Assembly (NCBI GenBank): GCA_947632155.1
Contig: CANROF010000024.1
Span: 1-39,133 of the forward strand
Direction of reading: 5' to 3'
Source: an uncultured Oscillospiraceae bacterium
GTDB lineage: Bacteria; Bacillota; Clostridia; Oscillospirales; Oscillospiraceae
Length of the DNA stretch: 39,133 nt
Below the pieces are notes generated by a model. It made no database searches. It saw nothing but the letters and a program-made list of their open reading frames with translations, and was not told the DNA's origin. This document shows, piece by piece, positions 1-9,037 of the stretch. The position numbers and the translations under genes were made by a program. How positions within the stretch are numbered: position 1 is the stretch's first letter; every line of letters starts with the position of its first letter.

Positions 1-1113
1 ATGCTGGCCGGACTTCAGGCGGGCCTTTGCATCATCCTCATCGAGGGCATCGTTTTCGTGCTCCTTTCCGTGTTCAATATCCGCCAGAAGATCGTGGAGG
101 CCATTCCCCTCGGCGTGCGCCTGGGCATCGGCCCCGGCATCGGCCTCATGCTCATGAACATCGGCTTCGGCTCCAACGCCGGCCAGGGCGCCGCCAGCGA
201 TAAATACGTCATGCGCGACTTCTTCGGCGCGCTGTCCGCCAGCTCCGCCAAGGAGGCCCTGGGCGAGTATTGGCCCGCCATGGTCCTCACCGTGGTCACC
301 ATGTTCATCGGCCTCTTCCTCATCATCGTCCTGGCCCACTACAAGATGAAGGGCGCGGTGCTGGTGGGTATGCTGGGCGCCTCCGTCCTCAACTGGGCCG
401 GCCAGGCCGTCTTCCTGAAGCAGAACCCCTTCGCGGGCCTGAAGACCGCCACCTGGCTGCCCCCCTTCGGCGATATGGCCAAGACCACGCTCTTCAAGTT
501 TGATTTCGCCACCCTCGCCAAAGTCGGCTGGGGCACCGTCATCCTGTTGATCATCACCTTCTGCATCATCGACATGTTCGACACCATCGGCACCGTTCTC
601 GCCACCGCCAACCGGGCCGGCATGACCGACAAGAACGGCAACATGCCCCAGATGCGCGAGACGCTCCTCTCCGACGCCGTGGGTACCGTGGTGGGCGCCT
701 GCACCGGCACCTCCACCGTCACCACCTTCGTGGAGTCCGCCTCCGGCGTGGAGGCCGGCGGCCGCACGGGCCTCACCGCCCTCACCACCGGCATCCTGTT
801 CCTGGCCTGCATGTTCATAAGCCCCATCGCCGCCATCATCCCCGCCGCCGCCACCTCCGCCGCCCTCATCTACGTGGGCATCCTGATGCTCAGCGGTATC
901 AAGAACATCGACTTTAACGACATGGCCATCGCCGCCCCCGTGTTCATCATGCTCCTTGCCATGCCCATCTCCGGCTCCATCGGCCACGGCATTGGCCTGG
1001 GCCTCATCACCTACACCGTCATCAAGGTCTTTACCGGCAAGGCCAAGGACGTCTCCGTCCTGACCTACGTCATCTCCGCCCTGTTCCTCATAAAATTCTT
1101 CCTCGCTATCTAA
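1..1113 (+). CDS. NCS2 family purine (xanthine/adenine/guanine) permease, 5' truncated
   Basis: Multi-spanning membrane protein of the NCS2 family, AzgA/PbuG-like branch, expected to import nucleobases by proton symport. The visible 370 residues contain many hydrophobic helices and the family signature near residues 233-258 (GTSTVTTFVESASG followed by GGRTGLT), plus the DMFDTIGT motif near residue 190. Family members are about 430-460 residues, and the visible start matches the middle of their third or fourth helix, so the ATG at base 1 is internal and some 80 N-terminal residues lie outside the window. A strong terminator follows the stop. The substrate within the purine group cannot be fixed from sequence. 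Confidence 0.85.
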   Translation: MLAGLQAGLCIILIEGIVFVLLSVFNIRQKIVEAIPLGVRLGIGPGIGLMLMNIGFGSNAGQGAASDKYVMRDFFGALSASSAKEALGEYWPAMVLTVVTMFIGLFLIIVLAHYKMKGAVLVGMLGASVLNWAGQAVFLKQNPFAGLKTATWLPPFGDMAKTTLFKFDFATLAKVGWGTVILLIITFCIIDMFDTIGTVLATANRAGMTDKNGNMPQMRETLLSDAVGTVVGACTGTSTVTTFVESASGVEAGGRTGLTALTTGILFLACMFISPIAAIIPAAATSAALIYVGILMLSGIKNIDFNDMAIAAPVFIMLLAMPISGSIGHGIGLGLITYTVIKVFTGKAKDVSVLTYVISALFLIKFFLAI

Positions 1114-1134
1114 GCATACATACCCACCCCAAAG

Positions 1135-1159
1135 GGCCGCCGAATGGCGGCCTTTTTTT
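1135..1159 (+). terminator. Rho-independent terminator of the NCS2 permease gene
   Basis: A perfect 7-bp GC stem (GGCCGCC/GGCGGCC) with a GAAT loop is followed directly by seven T residues, 21 bases after the permease stop codon. Confidence 0.9.
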
Positions 1160-1276
1160 GACGCCCGCAGCCACGGCGGTCTGCCCATCGAGGTTATCCG
1201 GCCCTTACGGGGGGAGAGAGGGAAAACGCGCACCACGGGCCGCCCACGGCGGCCCCACGATTTTTTCGGGTTTGGC

Positions 1277-1305
1277 TTGTCTTTTTTCGCTGGCTGTGGT
1301 ATTCT
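1277..1305 (+). promoter_or_regulatory. sigma-A promoter for the exporter gene pair
   Basis: TTGTCT at 1277-1282 and TATTCT at 1300-1305 are separated by 17 bases. Transcription would begin near 1312. This rules out translation from an ATG at 1277 and supports the start chosen at 1340. Confidence 0.65.
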
Positions 1306-1339
1306 TTGGGTGATTGGGGGTGGGGGAGTGAAATATCCC

Positions 1340-2110
1340 ATGGACGAGGTGCTGGAGACGGCCGTGGACGCGGGGCATATACTGCTTGAGAGCGGCGCGG
1401 AGATCTTCCGGGTGGAGGAGACGATGAAGCGAATCTCCCGCTATTTCGGCGTGGACGAGGAGCACAAGGAATTTTTCGTGCTGGCAAACGGCCTCTTCGC
1501 CTCGGGCAAGACCGAAAAGGGCCGCTACGCCAAGGTCCTCCAGAGCCGCGTCACCTCCGCGCGCCTTTCCAAGGTCGTGGCCATCAACCAGCTCTCCCGC
1601 CAGATCGAGCAGGGCAAGTACACCCTCCCGGAGGTCCGGCAGGAGCTGGAGCGGATAAAAAATATCCCGGAGCCCCCGAAAATGCTTCAGATACTCGCCT
1701 CGGCCTTCGGCTCCGCGGCCTTCTCCGTCATGTTCGGCGGGGATTTTCAGGACGCGCTGGTGTCCTTTATCGCCGGGTTTTTTCTCTACATCTTCGTCCT
1801 CAACGTGGCCGCGCCCCACATGTCCAAGATCTCCGGGAATCTCATCGGCGGGATGTTCGTCACGGTCATTTGCCTTGTCTGCCAGTGGCTGGGGCTGGGG
1901 CACTCCCTGAGCCTCATGATCATCGGCGGCATCATCTCCCTGGTGCCGGGGCTGTCCTTCACCAACGGCATCCGGGACATCGCGGACGGGGACTATATCT
2001 CCGGCGCGGTGCGGCTGTTGGACGCCATCATCGTCTTTGTGTCCATCGCGGTGGGTGTGGGGATTGTCTTCACCGTCTACCGCCACATCTGGGGAGGTGC
2101 TGCCCTGTGA
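1340..2110 (+). CDS. ThrE-type threonine/serine exporter, N-terminal component (DUF1212)
   Basis: 256-residue protein of the DUF1212 half of the ThrE family, which exports threonine/serine or small peptides. The N-terminus (MDEVLETAVDAGHILLESGA and then EIFRVEETM) is the conserved soluble start of this half, and about five hydrophobic helices follow from residue 115 onward. The ATG at 1340 was chosen because it gives the family N-terminus, has a GGGGGAG site 11 bases upstream and lies downstream of the promoter. The stop overlaps the GTG of the next gene (GTGA), which indicates translational coupling of the two exporter halves. Substrate is inferred from the family only. Confidence 0.85.
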   Translation: MDEVLETAVDAGHILLESGAEIFRVEETMKRISRYFGVDEEHKEFFVLANGLFASGKTEKGRYAKVLQSRVTSARLSKVVAINQLSRQIEQGKYTLPEVRQELERIKNIPEPPKMLQILASAFGSAAFSVMFGGDFQDALVSFIAGFFLYIFVLNVAAPHMSKISGNLIGGMFVTVICLVCQWLGLGHSLSLMIIGGIISLVPGLSFTNGIRDIADGDYISGAVRLLDAIIVFVSIAVGVGIVFTVYRHIWGGAAL

Positions 2111-2553
2111 CGCTGCTTGTCCATTTCATCGCCGCGGCGGTGGGCACCGTGGCCTTCGCCCTCATCTTCGACGTGCCGCCCAAGTATTACGCCCTTTGCG
2201 CCGTCATCGGCGGCGGGGGATTCCTGCTCATCGACGTCCTCATGGGCCTCGGCCTCAGCCAGACGGAGGCCACCTTCATCGGTACCATGTTCGTGGCCCT
2301 GGCCTCCCGCGTCTCGGCGGTGTGGCGGAAGTGCCCGGTGACGGTGTTCCTCATCGCCGGCATCATCCCCCTGGTCCCCGGCGGGAGGGTCTACTGGACG
2401 GCGTACTATCTCGTCATGCGGGACATGTCCCAGGCCTTCGAAAACGGCTTTTTAGCCATCCGCGTGGCCATCGCCATCGTTTTGGGCATCGTCCTGGTCC
2501 TGGAGATCCCCAACCGCCTCTTCCACTGGAAAACCACGGGGAAAAGGAATTGA
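2107..2553 (+). CDS. ThrE-type exporter, C-terminal component (DUF3815)
   Basis: 148-residue, almost entirely hydrophobic protein with four to five predicted helices and the glycine/proline-rich segment AGIIPLVPGG typical of the second ThrE half. In Corynebacterium ThrE both halves are one polypeptide; many Bacillota split them as here. The start is a GTG overlapping the TGA of the upstream half, with GGGGAGGTG as ribosome site inside the upstream gene. The two proteins are expected to form one membrane complex. Confidence 0.85.
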   Translation: MTLLVHFIAAAVGTVAFALIFDVPPKYYALCAVIGGGGFLLIDVLMGLGLSQTEATFIGTMFVALASRVSAVWRKCPVTVFLIAGIIPLVPGGRVYWTAYYLVMRDMSQAFENGFLAIRVAIAIVLGIVLVLEIPNRLFHWKTTGKRN

Positions 2554-2610
2554 GCGGACCCGGCGGCTGCGTTAATGCCCCCGGCCAAACCTGAACGGAC
2601 TTTAAAGAAA

Positions 2611-2657
2611 ATAAAAGCTCCGCCCCGGACGCGTGGTCCGGGGCGGAGGTGTTTTTC
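2611..2657. terminator. Bidirectional terminator between the exporter pair and tsf
   Basis: A perfect 13-bp stem (2618-2630 with 2636-2648, loop GCGTG) has GTGTTTTT on its plus-strand side and an A-rich run on the other, read as CTTTTATTTT on the minus strand. It can end both convergent transcripts. Confidence 0.9.
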
Positions 2658-2662
2658 GCCAG

Positions 2663-3577
2663 TTATTTTACGAGCTTGGCGACTTCGGCGGCCAGGTCGT
2701 CCTGGCGCTTTTCGATGCCCTCGCCCTTTTCGAAGCGGACGGCGCCGGCGAAAGCGATGGAGCCTCCCAGGGCCTTGGCGGAGGCGGCGATGTACTTCTC
2801 CACGGTGACGGAGTTGTCCTTCACGAATTCCTGCTGCAAAAGGCAATTCTCGGCGTAGAATTTGCCCAGCTTGCCCATGACGATGCGCTCGCGGACCTGC
2901 TCGGGCTTATTGGCCATGGAGGGGTCGTTGGACATCTGGGCCATCATGATCTTCTTCTCCTCGTCCAGGACGTCCTGGCTCACCTGGGACTTGTCCCAGA
3001 AGCGGGGATTGAGGGCCGCTATCTGCATGGCCACGTCCTTGCCCACAGTCTCCACCTTTTCGGCGGGCAGGTCGGTGGTGAGATTCACGATGACGCCGAT
3101 CTTGCCGCCCATGTGGACGTAGGGCACGGAGACGCCGGAGGCGAAGCGCTCAAAGCGGCGGACGTTGATGTTCTCGCCGATGACCAGGACCTTCTCGTTC
3201 TGGGCCTCCTTGACGGTGAGCTGGGAATTGGGGTACTTGCAGGCCATAAGGGCCTCCAGGTCCGCGGGGCCCTCATGGGCGATGACGGCGGCGACCTGAT
3301 GGACGTAATCCACAAAGACGTCGTTCTTGGCCACGAAGTCGGACTCGGCGTTGACCTCAACGCAGACGCCCACTCCGTCGATGACGGCGGCGTAGGCCAC
3401 GCCCTCGGCGGCGATGCGGCCGGCCTTCTTCTGGGCGGCGGCAAGGCCCTTCTCCCGCAGCCACTCCACGGCCTTGTCCATATCTCCATCGGTGGCGGCC
3501 AGGGCCTTCTTGCAGTCCATCATGCCCACACCGGTCATTTCGCGCAGATTCTTTACATCAGCGGCGGTGATTGCCAT
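2663..3577 (-). CDS. tsf: Translation elongation factor Ts
   Basis: EF-Ts recycles EF-Tu by exchanging GDP for GTP in the cytoplasm. The 304 residues begin with the UBA-like EF-Tu-binding domain (MAITAADVKNLREMTGVGMM, residues 1-55). The nucleotide-exchange signature SDFVAKND follows near residue 80, then the core and dimerisation regions. Length is normal for Clostridia. It lies 30 bases downstream of rpsB on the same strand, the standard rpsB-tsf operon, with AGGAGG upstream of the ATG and a strong terminator after the stop. Confidence 0.97.
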   Translation of the reverse strand: MAITAADVKNLREMTGVGMMDCKKALAATDGDMDKAVEWLREKGLAAAQKKAGRIAAEGVAYAAVIDGVGVCVEVNAESDFVAKNDVFVDYVHQVAAVIAHEGPADLEALMACKYPNSQLTVKEAQNEKVLVIGENINVRRFERFASGVSVPYVHMGGKIGVIVNLTTDLPAEKVETVGKDVAMQIAALNPRFWDKSQVSQDVLDEEKKIMMAQMSNDPSMANKPEQVRERIVMGKLGKFYAENCLLQQEFVKDNSVTVEKYIAASAKALGGSIAFAGAVRFEKGEGIEKRQDDLAAEVAKLVK

Positions 3578-3607
3578 ATCATTTTCCTCCTGTATTCTTA
3601 ACGTAGT

Positions 3608-4357
<750 letters not shown>

Positions 4358-4470
4358 TTTGTTTTCTCCTTTTCGATTTAAGTTCTTACCTCCACGGCCG
4401 TCCGCCTTGGCGCAAGCCTCGCGGCACCATACGCCTTGTCGGGCCGTGTGCGTAATACCCCGTTTGGGGC
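4358..4470 (-). promoter_or_regulatory. Structured 5' leader of rpsB-tsf
   Basis: About 110 bases separate the predicted transcription start from the rpsB ATG. Read on the minus strand, the leader holds a CCCC-AAAC-GGGG hairpin and an ACGGCC/GGCCGT closing helix that encloses two smaller hairpins. This resembles a three-way junction, as in autoregulatory ribosomal-protein leaders. S2 feedback control is known in other bacteria; that this leader binds S2 is inference. Confidence 0.4.
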
Positions 4471-4476
4471 TTTAGC

Positions 4477-4505
4477 ATTATACCAGAGCCTTGCCCGGAT
4501 TGCAA
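4477..4505 (-). promoter_or_regulatory. sigma-A promoter of rpsB-tsf
   Basis: On the minus strand TTGCAA (4500-4505) and a perfect TATAAT (4477-4482) are spaced by exactly 17 bases. Confidence 0.85.
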
Positions 4506-4533
4506 GGATTATTTTGCCCTTTTTTCGATTTTT

Positions 4534-4793
4534 ATACTAATATCCATTTAAAATGAGACACCGAGCGGCGAGGATTTTTTGTGTCAGGCAAGGAAGACGC
4601 CGCAGGGAATACTTTGTGTATTCCCAAGGCGGCTGACGCATCCGGGGTCCCCGGCGGGCAAAGCCCGCTGGGGAGAGGAGGAGCCAAGCCTGCGCCTGAG
4701 GGCGACCAAAGGGAGCCCGAGGTAAAGCGGCTTGAGCGACGACGACGCGAAAAAGCCCGCCGCGAATGGCTTATTTTAAGTGGATATTAGTAT
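4534..4793. mobile_element. MITE-like element with terminal inverted repeats carrying a structured RNA core
   Basis: The ends are inverted copies of each other: ATACTAATATCCA-T/C-TTAAAAT-G/A-AG (4534-4556 against 4770-4793). Weaker pairing extends inward over GCGGCG and a T-run. There is no credible protein-coding gene inside. Element ends could be read with a TA target duplication, as for IS630/mariner-type MITEs, but this is not certain. The interior has a hairpin with a perfect 8-bp GGGAATAC/GTATTCCC stem (4604-4625) within a GTCAG/CTGAC helix, then the core at 4670-4745. Its right end overlaps the stop codon of the GH26-like gene by one base. Confidence 0.6.
4670..4745 (+). ncRNA. Structured RNA core, copy A (shared with 20621-20696)
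   Basis: The core starts GGGGAGAGGAGGAGC and ends AGCGACGACGA, with the internal blocks GCGCCTGA, CGACCAA, GGGAG and GAGGTAAAGCGG. The copy at 20621 keeps these blocks, while the bases between them change in pairs: CAAG/CTTG here against GATG/CATC there, and GGG/CCC here against ACC/GGT there. Such compensatory change is the mark of a folded RNA. Orientation is taken from copy B, which lies sense-strand after lepA. The family was not identified; an IscB-associated (HEARO/omega-like) RNA is one possibility. Confidence 0.6.
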
Positions 4794-6325
4794 CAATCAA
4801 AAAACCGCTCCGGCAGGCCCCGGATGCCCTCGGCGAAGGCCGCGGCCGTCTCCGGCGTCTCCGCCAGCCAGTAGGGGCGGGAAACGGTGTCCTCGGAGAC
4901 GGAGAGGTCAAAGTCCGCGTAGTCGAACCAGACGGCGGCCTTGAGCTCCGGATAGCGGGGGAGGTCCCGGAACATGTCCTCTATCCACGCCGCCTTGTCC
5001 CCGCCCACGGAGGACGAGGCGAATTCCGTGATCATCCAGGGGAAGTCCGCGAAATGGGGCAGGTACTCCGCCCGGACGGCGTCGTAGATGTCCCGGAAGC
5101 TCCGCCAGTCCTCGCCGGTGGAGTCCTTATAATAGGTGCCTGTGTTGTAGCCGGTGACGCCCAGCATGTGTACATACCCGTTCCCCGGCCAGTAGGCCAG
5201 ATACGAGTTCCAGCTTGCCGGCGGGAAGTCCCGGTCGTTGGGATTCCACACCCAGATGAGGTTGCGGGCGCCCTGCGCGTCAAAGAGGTCGTAGACATAC
5301 CGCCACACCGCGCCATAGAGCTCCGGGTCGGAGAGATTCACCACCCCGGACCAGCTCGTCCAGTCGGAGTTCATCTCGTTATTGAGCCGGAAGAGCACCG
5401 GATGCCCGAAATCCCGGAGCCCGCGGGCCATGTCCCGCAGGGCCCCGTCGTATTTGCCCCGGAGCACGTCCAGCAGCGGCGAGGACGCGGCGAAGAGCTC
5501 CGTATTCCCCGTGGCGGTGAGCTGTACGGTGAGCTCCGTCAGCTTCCCCCGGGCGTACCATTCCTCCATTTTGTCCGTGGGCAGCGGGTCGGTCAGCGTG
5601 CAGTAGGTGAGCGCCAGGGGCAGCTCCCGGCCCAGGGCGCCCTCCAGCGCGGCCTCGTCGCGGCTGAAGGCCCCGAAGTAAGGCGTTTCGGCGGAGCGGA
5701 GCTTATCGTAGGCCGCGCGCGTCTCCTCCGTCCAGTCCTCCGGCAGGACGCACTGAAAGTCCGTCTCCAGCCGCTTTTTCTCAAAAGTCACCCGGGGCCG
5801 GAAGGAGGTGATGAAGCTCTCCACGGCGGCCCGGGCGGGGGCGTCGCCGTCGCCGCTTTTATATTTCAGCATCGCCCGGAGGAAGTACCGGGTCAGGGGG
5901 ATGTCCCGGGTGACGTAGGTGTAGGTGTCGGCGAAGCCCTCCGGCATCCCCTCCACCCGGACCGTCAGCACCCGGCAGCCGCCCACCTTGCCGTTTCGCA
6001 GGATACTGGCGCCGTTGGCGCTCTGCCAGGCGCCGCTGAGGACGAAGCGGTGGAAGTAGTGCTCGATGTACGCGTCCTTGTCCAGGTATGGCGAGCGCTC
6101 CACGGAGACGACGGCCTGGAGGTATCCGTTCTCCGCGGCGGTGCAGACCGCATTCATCGAGTTGTCCGTCACCATGTCCTCCGGGAGCCTGGCGCTCCAG
6201 CCCAGGTGCCGGGCCGTTATGCCAAAGGCGTCGTAAAAGAAGACGTAGGCATAAATACCGGCCGCGGCGATAAGCACCGCCGCGGCGATAACGATACTCC
6301 AAACGAGCTTTTTTCTCTTTTTCAT
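4793..6325 (-). CDS. Membrane-anchored GH26-like glycoside hydrolase
   Basis: 510-residue protein with a short basic N-terminus (MKKRKK) and one membrane helix at about residues 8-30, so the catalytic part is predicted outside the cell. The C-terminal half resembles clan GH-A family 26 (beta-mannanase-like). LFRLNNEMNSDW places a likely acid/base Glu at residue 317, and WMITEFASS a likely nucleophile Glu at residue 434; the segment NLIWVWNPND lies between them. The N-terminal 200 residues look like a separate, unassigned domain. GGGAG precedes the ATG. It lies 36 bases downstream of the YlmC/YmxH gene on the same strand. Substrate is not known; a role in cell-surface or spore polysaccharide is only suggested. 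Confidence 0.75.
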   Translation of the reverse strand: MKKRKKLVWSIVIAAAVLIAAAGIYAYVFFYDAFGITARHLGWSARLPEDMVTDNSMNAVCTAAENGYLQAVVSVERSPYLDKDAYIEHYFHRFVLSGAWQSANGASILRNGKVGGCRVLTVRVEGMPEGFADTYTYVTRDIPLTRYFLRAMLKYKSGDGDAPARAAVESFITSFRPRVTFEKKRLETDFQCVLPEDWTEETRAAYDKLRSAETPYFGAFSRDEAALEGALGRELPLALTYCTLTDPLPTDKMEEWYARGKLTELTVQLTATGNTELFAASSPLLDVLRGKYDGALRDMARGLRDFGHPVLFRLNNEMNSDWTSWSGVVNLSDPELYGAVWRYVYDLFDAQGARNLIWVWNPNDRDFPPASWNSYLAYWPGNGYVHMLGVTGYNTGTYYKDSTGEDWRSFRDIYDAVRAEYLPHFADFPWMITEFASSSVGGDKAAWIEDMFRDLPRYPELKAAVWFDYADFDLSVSEDTVSRPYWLAETPETAAAFAEGIRGLPERFFD

Positions 6326-6361
6326 ATGTACGCTCCCACGACCCTGCGTTTTCCTCAGCGG

Positions 6362-6658
6362 TTATTTGTACTGTGCCTCGTGGCCGTATTTCCCACGGGG
6401 CTTTTTCTCCCGGGCCTCCGGACGGTCCTCCTCCACTAAGATGATGTCGTCGCCGATGCGCCGGATGGCGTTCCAGGGAATGACGTAGTCCTCGCCGCGG
6501 CCGAAAAGCCCCAGAATCTTATACTGGCCCGGGACGATAAGCGCCCGCATCTGGCCGGATTCCAGGTCAAAGACGGCGTCGGAGACGAACCCCAGCCGGT
6601 AGCCGGTGTTCACGTTAATGACCTCCTTGTACCGGAGGTCGGATATTTTAGTGTCCAC
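6362..6658 (-). CDS. YlmC/YmxH family PRC-barrel protein (sporulation-associated)
   Basis: 98-residue PRC-barrel protein of the YlmC/YmxH family, small conserved proteins found in endospore-forming Bacillota. Seen: the core RLGFVSDAVFDLESGQMRAL and the segment DYVIPWNAIRRIGDDIILV, both family hallmarks. The start is a GTG at 6658 with GGGGGG just upstream; reading farther upstream adds a low-complexity, Gly/Arg-rich stretch unlike any family member. The function is not established. It is the only sporulation-linked gene visible here. Confidence 0.8.
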   Translation of the reverse strand: MDTKISDLRYKEVINVNTGYRLGFVSDAVFDLESGQMRALIVPGQYKILGLFGRGEDYVIPWNAIRRIGDDIILVEEDRPEAREKKPRGKYGHEAQYK

Positions 6659-6783
6659 GGTGTCACACCCCCCACGGGGAGTATATGGGGGCGGCTGCGC
6701 GGATATGCCCCTCCCACCGCGGCTCTTCCCGGCCGCTGACCCGATTGTACATCCCCCGCCGCGCCGGCGCAATAACGCCGGGG

Positions 6784-7848
6784 TTAATTTTTGTTTAATG
6801 TTTTCTTATTTTTGAACGGCTTTTTGGCCAGCTCAAGGAGCTCGGAGCAGGCGAGGCTGAGGATGAGCAGGAGGGGGAGAGCCAGGAAGACGGATATGAG
6901 ATCGGGGCTGTTCAGGAGCCTTGCGAAAAGCCTCTGGGAGGTGAAATAGCAGTAAATAAAGGAGTGGAGCATGAAGATGTTCCCGCTGTGGCGGCCCAGG
7001 TGCCCGAAGGCCGCGCCGAGGTACGGGATGACGCTCAGCGTACACCTTAAAAAGAGCAGGATGGCCACGGCGAAGAACGTGTCAAAGGCCAGGCCCACCT
7101 GACTGCGGATAAGCGCCGCCGCCAGCACCGCAAGGCCCGTGAGGGCCGTGGAGCGCCAGGGCCGTTTCCCCGCGGAGGCGGCGAATTTCGCCAGCAGATC
7201 CCTCTGCGCCAGAAATACGCCGGCGGCAAACGGGAAAAACCAGTAGATCTCCCGGCAGGTGTCCCAGACGTTGTTCCCCAAAAAGAAATAGAGCGCCAGC
7301 GGCACGGCGGTGACGGGCAGGACTATGTAAGGCGCGCGCCTGACGCCCCGATAGATAAAGGGGAAGCACAGGTAGAGCGCCAGCGCCGCCTCCATGTACC
7401 ACCAGGTCTGGTTGTAGGCGGGAGTCCGCAAAAGGGGCCGCAAGGCGAAAAGCTCCGCGCAGGCGTTGCCGAAGCCCCGGAGGCCCGTGCCGTAGATGGC
7501 CCAGGGCGTGTACTCGGGCCGCGCGAAGAAGATACCCAGCAGTACGGAGATAAAATAGATGAGAAAATACGGCCGCAGGAGCCCGAGAACGTGGCGCCTG
7601 ACGAAGCGCCCCGACCGTTCCTCGCCCTTTTTGAAGCTCATTGCCAGCCCGTAGCCGCTGAGCACCACGAACATCGACACGCAGACCTTGCAGAGGGTCG
7701 CCGCCGTCAGCGGCGGGTACACGCGGAAAATGTCTATGGGCGCGGGCGCGTCGCCCACGTATAGATGGTGGATGAGAAGCAGGAGGATCGCCGCGCCCTT
7801 GGCGATACCGGTATCGCGTTTCGTGTACCCCTCAGATAACGGCTTCAC
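6784..7848 (-). CDS. Acyltransferase 3 (OafA/YrhL-like) integral membrane protein
   Basis: 354-residue protein with about ten hydrophobic helices. The first helix carries the His-His pair of the acyltransferase-3 family ([10 protein letters not shown], residues 22-31), followed by the [15 protein letters not shown] segment. Members move acetyl or other acyl groups onto extracellular glycans or lipids. The start is GTG, with GAGGCGGGA close upstream. It begins 8 bases after the rpoD stop, so it is probably co-transcribed with dnaG-rpoD. Its acceptor cannot be predicted. Confidence 0.82.
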   Translation of the reverse strand: MKPLSEGYTKRDTGIAKGAAILLLLIHHLYVGDAPAPIDIFRVYPPLTAATLCKVCVSMFVVLSGYGLAMSFKKGEERSGRFVRRHVLGLLRPYFLIYFISVLLGIFFARPEYTPWAIYGTGLRGFGNACAELFALRPLLRTPAYNQTWWYMEAALALYLCFPFIYRGVRRAPYIVLPVTAVPLALYFFLGNNVWDTCREIYWFFPFAAGVFLAQRDLLAKFAASAGKRPWRSTALTGLAVLAAALIRSQVGLAFDTFFAVAILLFLRCTLSVIPYLGAAFGHLGRHSGNIFMLHSFIYCYFTSQRLFARLLNSPDLISVFLALPLLLILSLACSELLELAKKPFKNKKTLNKN

Positions 7849-7856
7849 GTCCCGCC

Positions 7857-9032
7857 TCAGTTCAAAAAGTCCTTGAGCTTTTTGGACCTGGAGGGGTGGC
7901 GGAGCTTCCGGAGGGCCTTGGCCTCGATCTGGCGGATGCGCTCACGGGTGACGTTGAATTCGCGGCCCACCTCCTCCAAGGTGCGGGAGCGGCCGTCGAT
8001 GATGCCGAAGCGCAGCTCCAGGACCTTCTTCTCCCGGGGCGTCAGGGTGTCCAGGACCTCCATGAGCTGCTCCTTCAAAAGGGTGAAGCTGGCGGCCTCC
8101 GCCGGCTCCGAGGCGGCCTCGTCCTCGATGAAGTCCCCCAGGTGGCTGTCCTCCTCCTCGCCGATGGGCGTCTCCAGACTCACGGGCTCCTGGGCGATCT
8201 TCAGGATGTCCCGGACCTTGTCCACGGGCATGTCCATCTCCTCCGCGATCTCCTCGGGGGAGGGGTCGTGGCCCAGCTCCTGGAGAAGCTGGCGGGAGAC
8301 GCGGATGACCTTGTTTATCGTCTCCACCATGTGTACCGGGATGCGGATGGTCCGGGCCTGGTCGGCGATGGCCCGGGTGATGGCCTGGCGGATCCACCAG
8401 GTGGCGTAGGTGGAGAATTTGTAGCCCTTTTGATAGTTGAATTTTTCCACGGCCTTGATAAGCCCCAGGTTGCCCTCCTGGATGAGGTCCAAAAAGAGCA
8501 TCCCGCGGCCCACGTAGCGCTTGGCGATGGAGACGACGAGGCGGAGGTTCGCCTCGGCCATGCGCTGCTTGGCCTCCTCGTCGCCGTCGGCCATCCTGCG
8601 GGCCAGCTCCACCTCCTCCTCCGGGGAGAGGAGGTTCACCTTGCCGATCTCCTTGAGGTACATCCTCACCGGGTCGTCGATGGCGTAGGCGTCGGCGATG
8701 GAATCGGCGCTCTCCAGCTCCTCCCGGGTGATCTCGTCGATGTCGTCCAGCTCCTCCAAGGGCGCGTCGATGTCCTCTAAAAGCTCCAGGGCCTCCTCGT
8801 CGGTGGTGTCCACGCCCAGGGCCTCCAGGCGCTCGTAGAACTTATCCACCGTCTCCGGGTCCAGGTTCAGCGAGTCGATGACGCTGAGCTCCTTTGAGGA
8901 GAGACTGCCCTTTTTCTGGCCCTCCTTTACCAGGGCCTCTAACTTCTCCAGGGCCGCCTGGCGCTGCTGGGCCGCGGCCTCCTCGCTGAGGGGCGCCTTG
9001 CCGTGCTGGCTGTTTTTCTTGTTTTCGTCCAT
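7857..9032 (-). CDS. rpoD: RNA polymerase primary sigma factor (sigma-A/RpoD)
   Basis: 391-residue housekeeping sigma factor. In order: an N-terminal region 1.1 (residues 15-85), an acidic linker, and region 1.2 at [17 protein letters not shown]. Region 2 follows with [16 protein letters not shown], the -10-reading segment [20 protein letters not shown] and the RIPVHMVE stretch. Region 3 comes next, and region 4 has the -35-reading helix-turn-helix ([20 protein letters not shown]) near residues 350-370. Length is as in Clostridia. It follows dnaG by five bases. The TTGACA/TATAAT-type promoters seen throughout the window fit this factor. Confidence 0.97.
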   Translation of the reverse strand: MDENKKNSQHGKAPLSEEAAAQQRQAALEKLEALVKEGQKKGSLSSKELSVIDSLNLDPETVDKFYERLEALGVDTTDEEALELLEDIDAPLEELDDIDEITREELESADSIADAYAIDDPVRMYLKEIGKVNLLSPEEEVELARRMADGDEEAKQRMAEANLRLVVSIAKRYVGRGMLFLDLIQEGNLGLIKAVEKFNYQKGYKFSTYATWWIRQAITRAIADQARTIRIPVHMVETINKVIRVSRQLLQELGHDPSPEEIAEEMDMPVDKVRDILKIAQEPVSLETPIGEEEDSHLGDFIEDEAASEPAEAASFTLLKEQLMEVLDTLTPREKKVLELRFGIIDGRSRTLEEVGREFNVTRERIRQIEAKALRKLRHPSRSKKLKDFLN

Positions 9033-9037
9033 GTTCC

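Noticed and set aside
4581-4790. Short plus-strand open frame inside the MITE-like element
   Set aside because: It reads through paired hairpins and the structured core, so coding is unlikely.
4534-4793. CRISPR array
   Set aside because: The repeats here are inverted ends and hairpins, not regularly spaced direct repeats. No array is present anywhere in the window.
4766-6439. 557-codon plus-strand open frame opposite the GH26-like gene
   Set aside because: It runs antisense to a well-supported gene and has no ribosome site or family resemblance.
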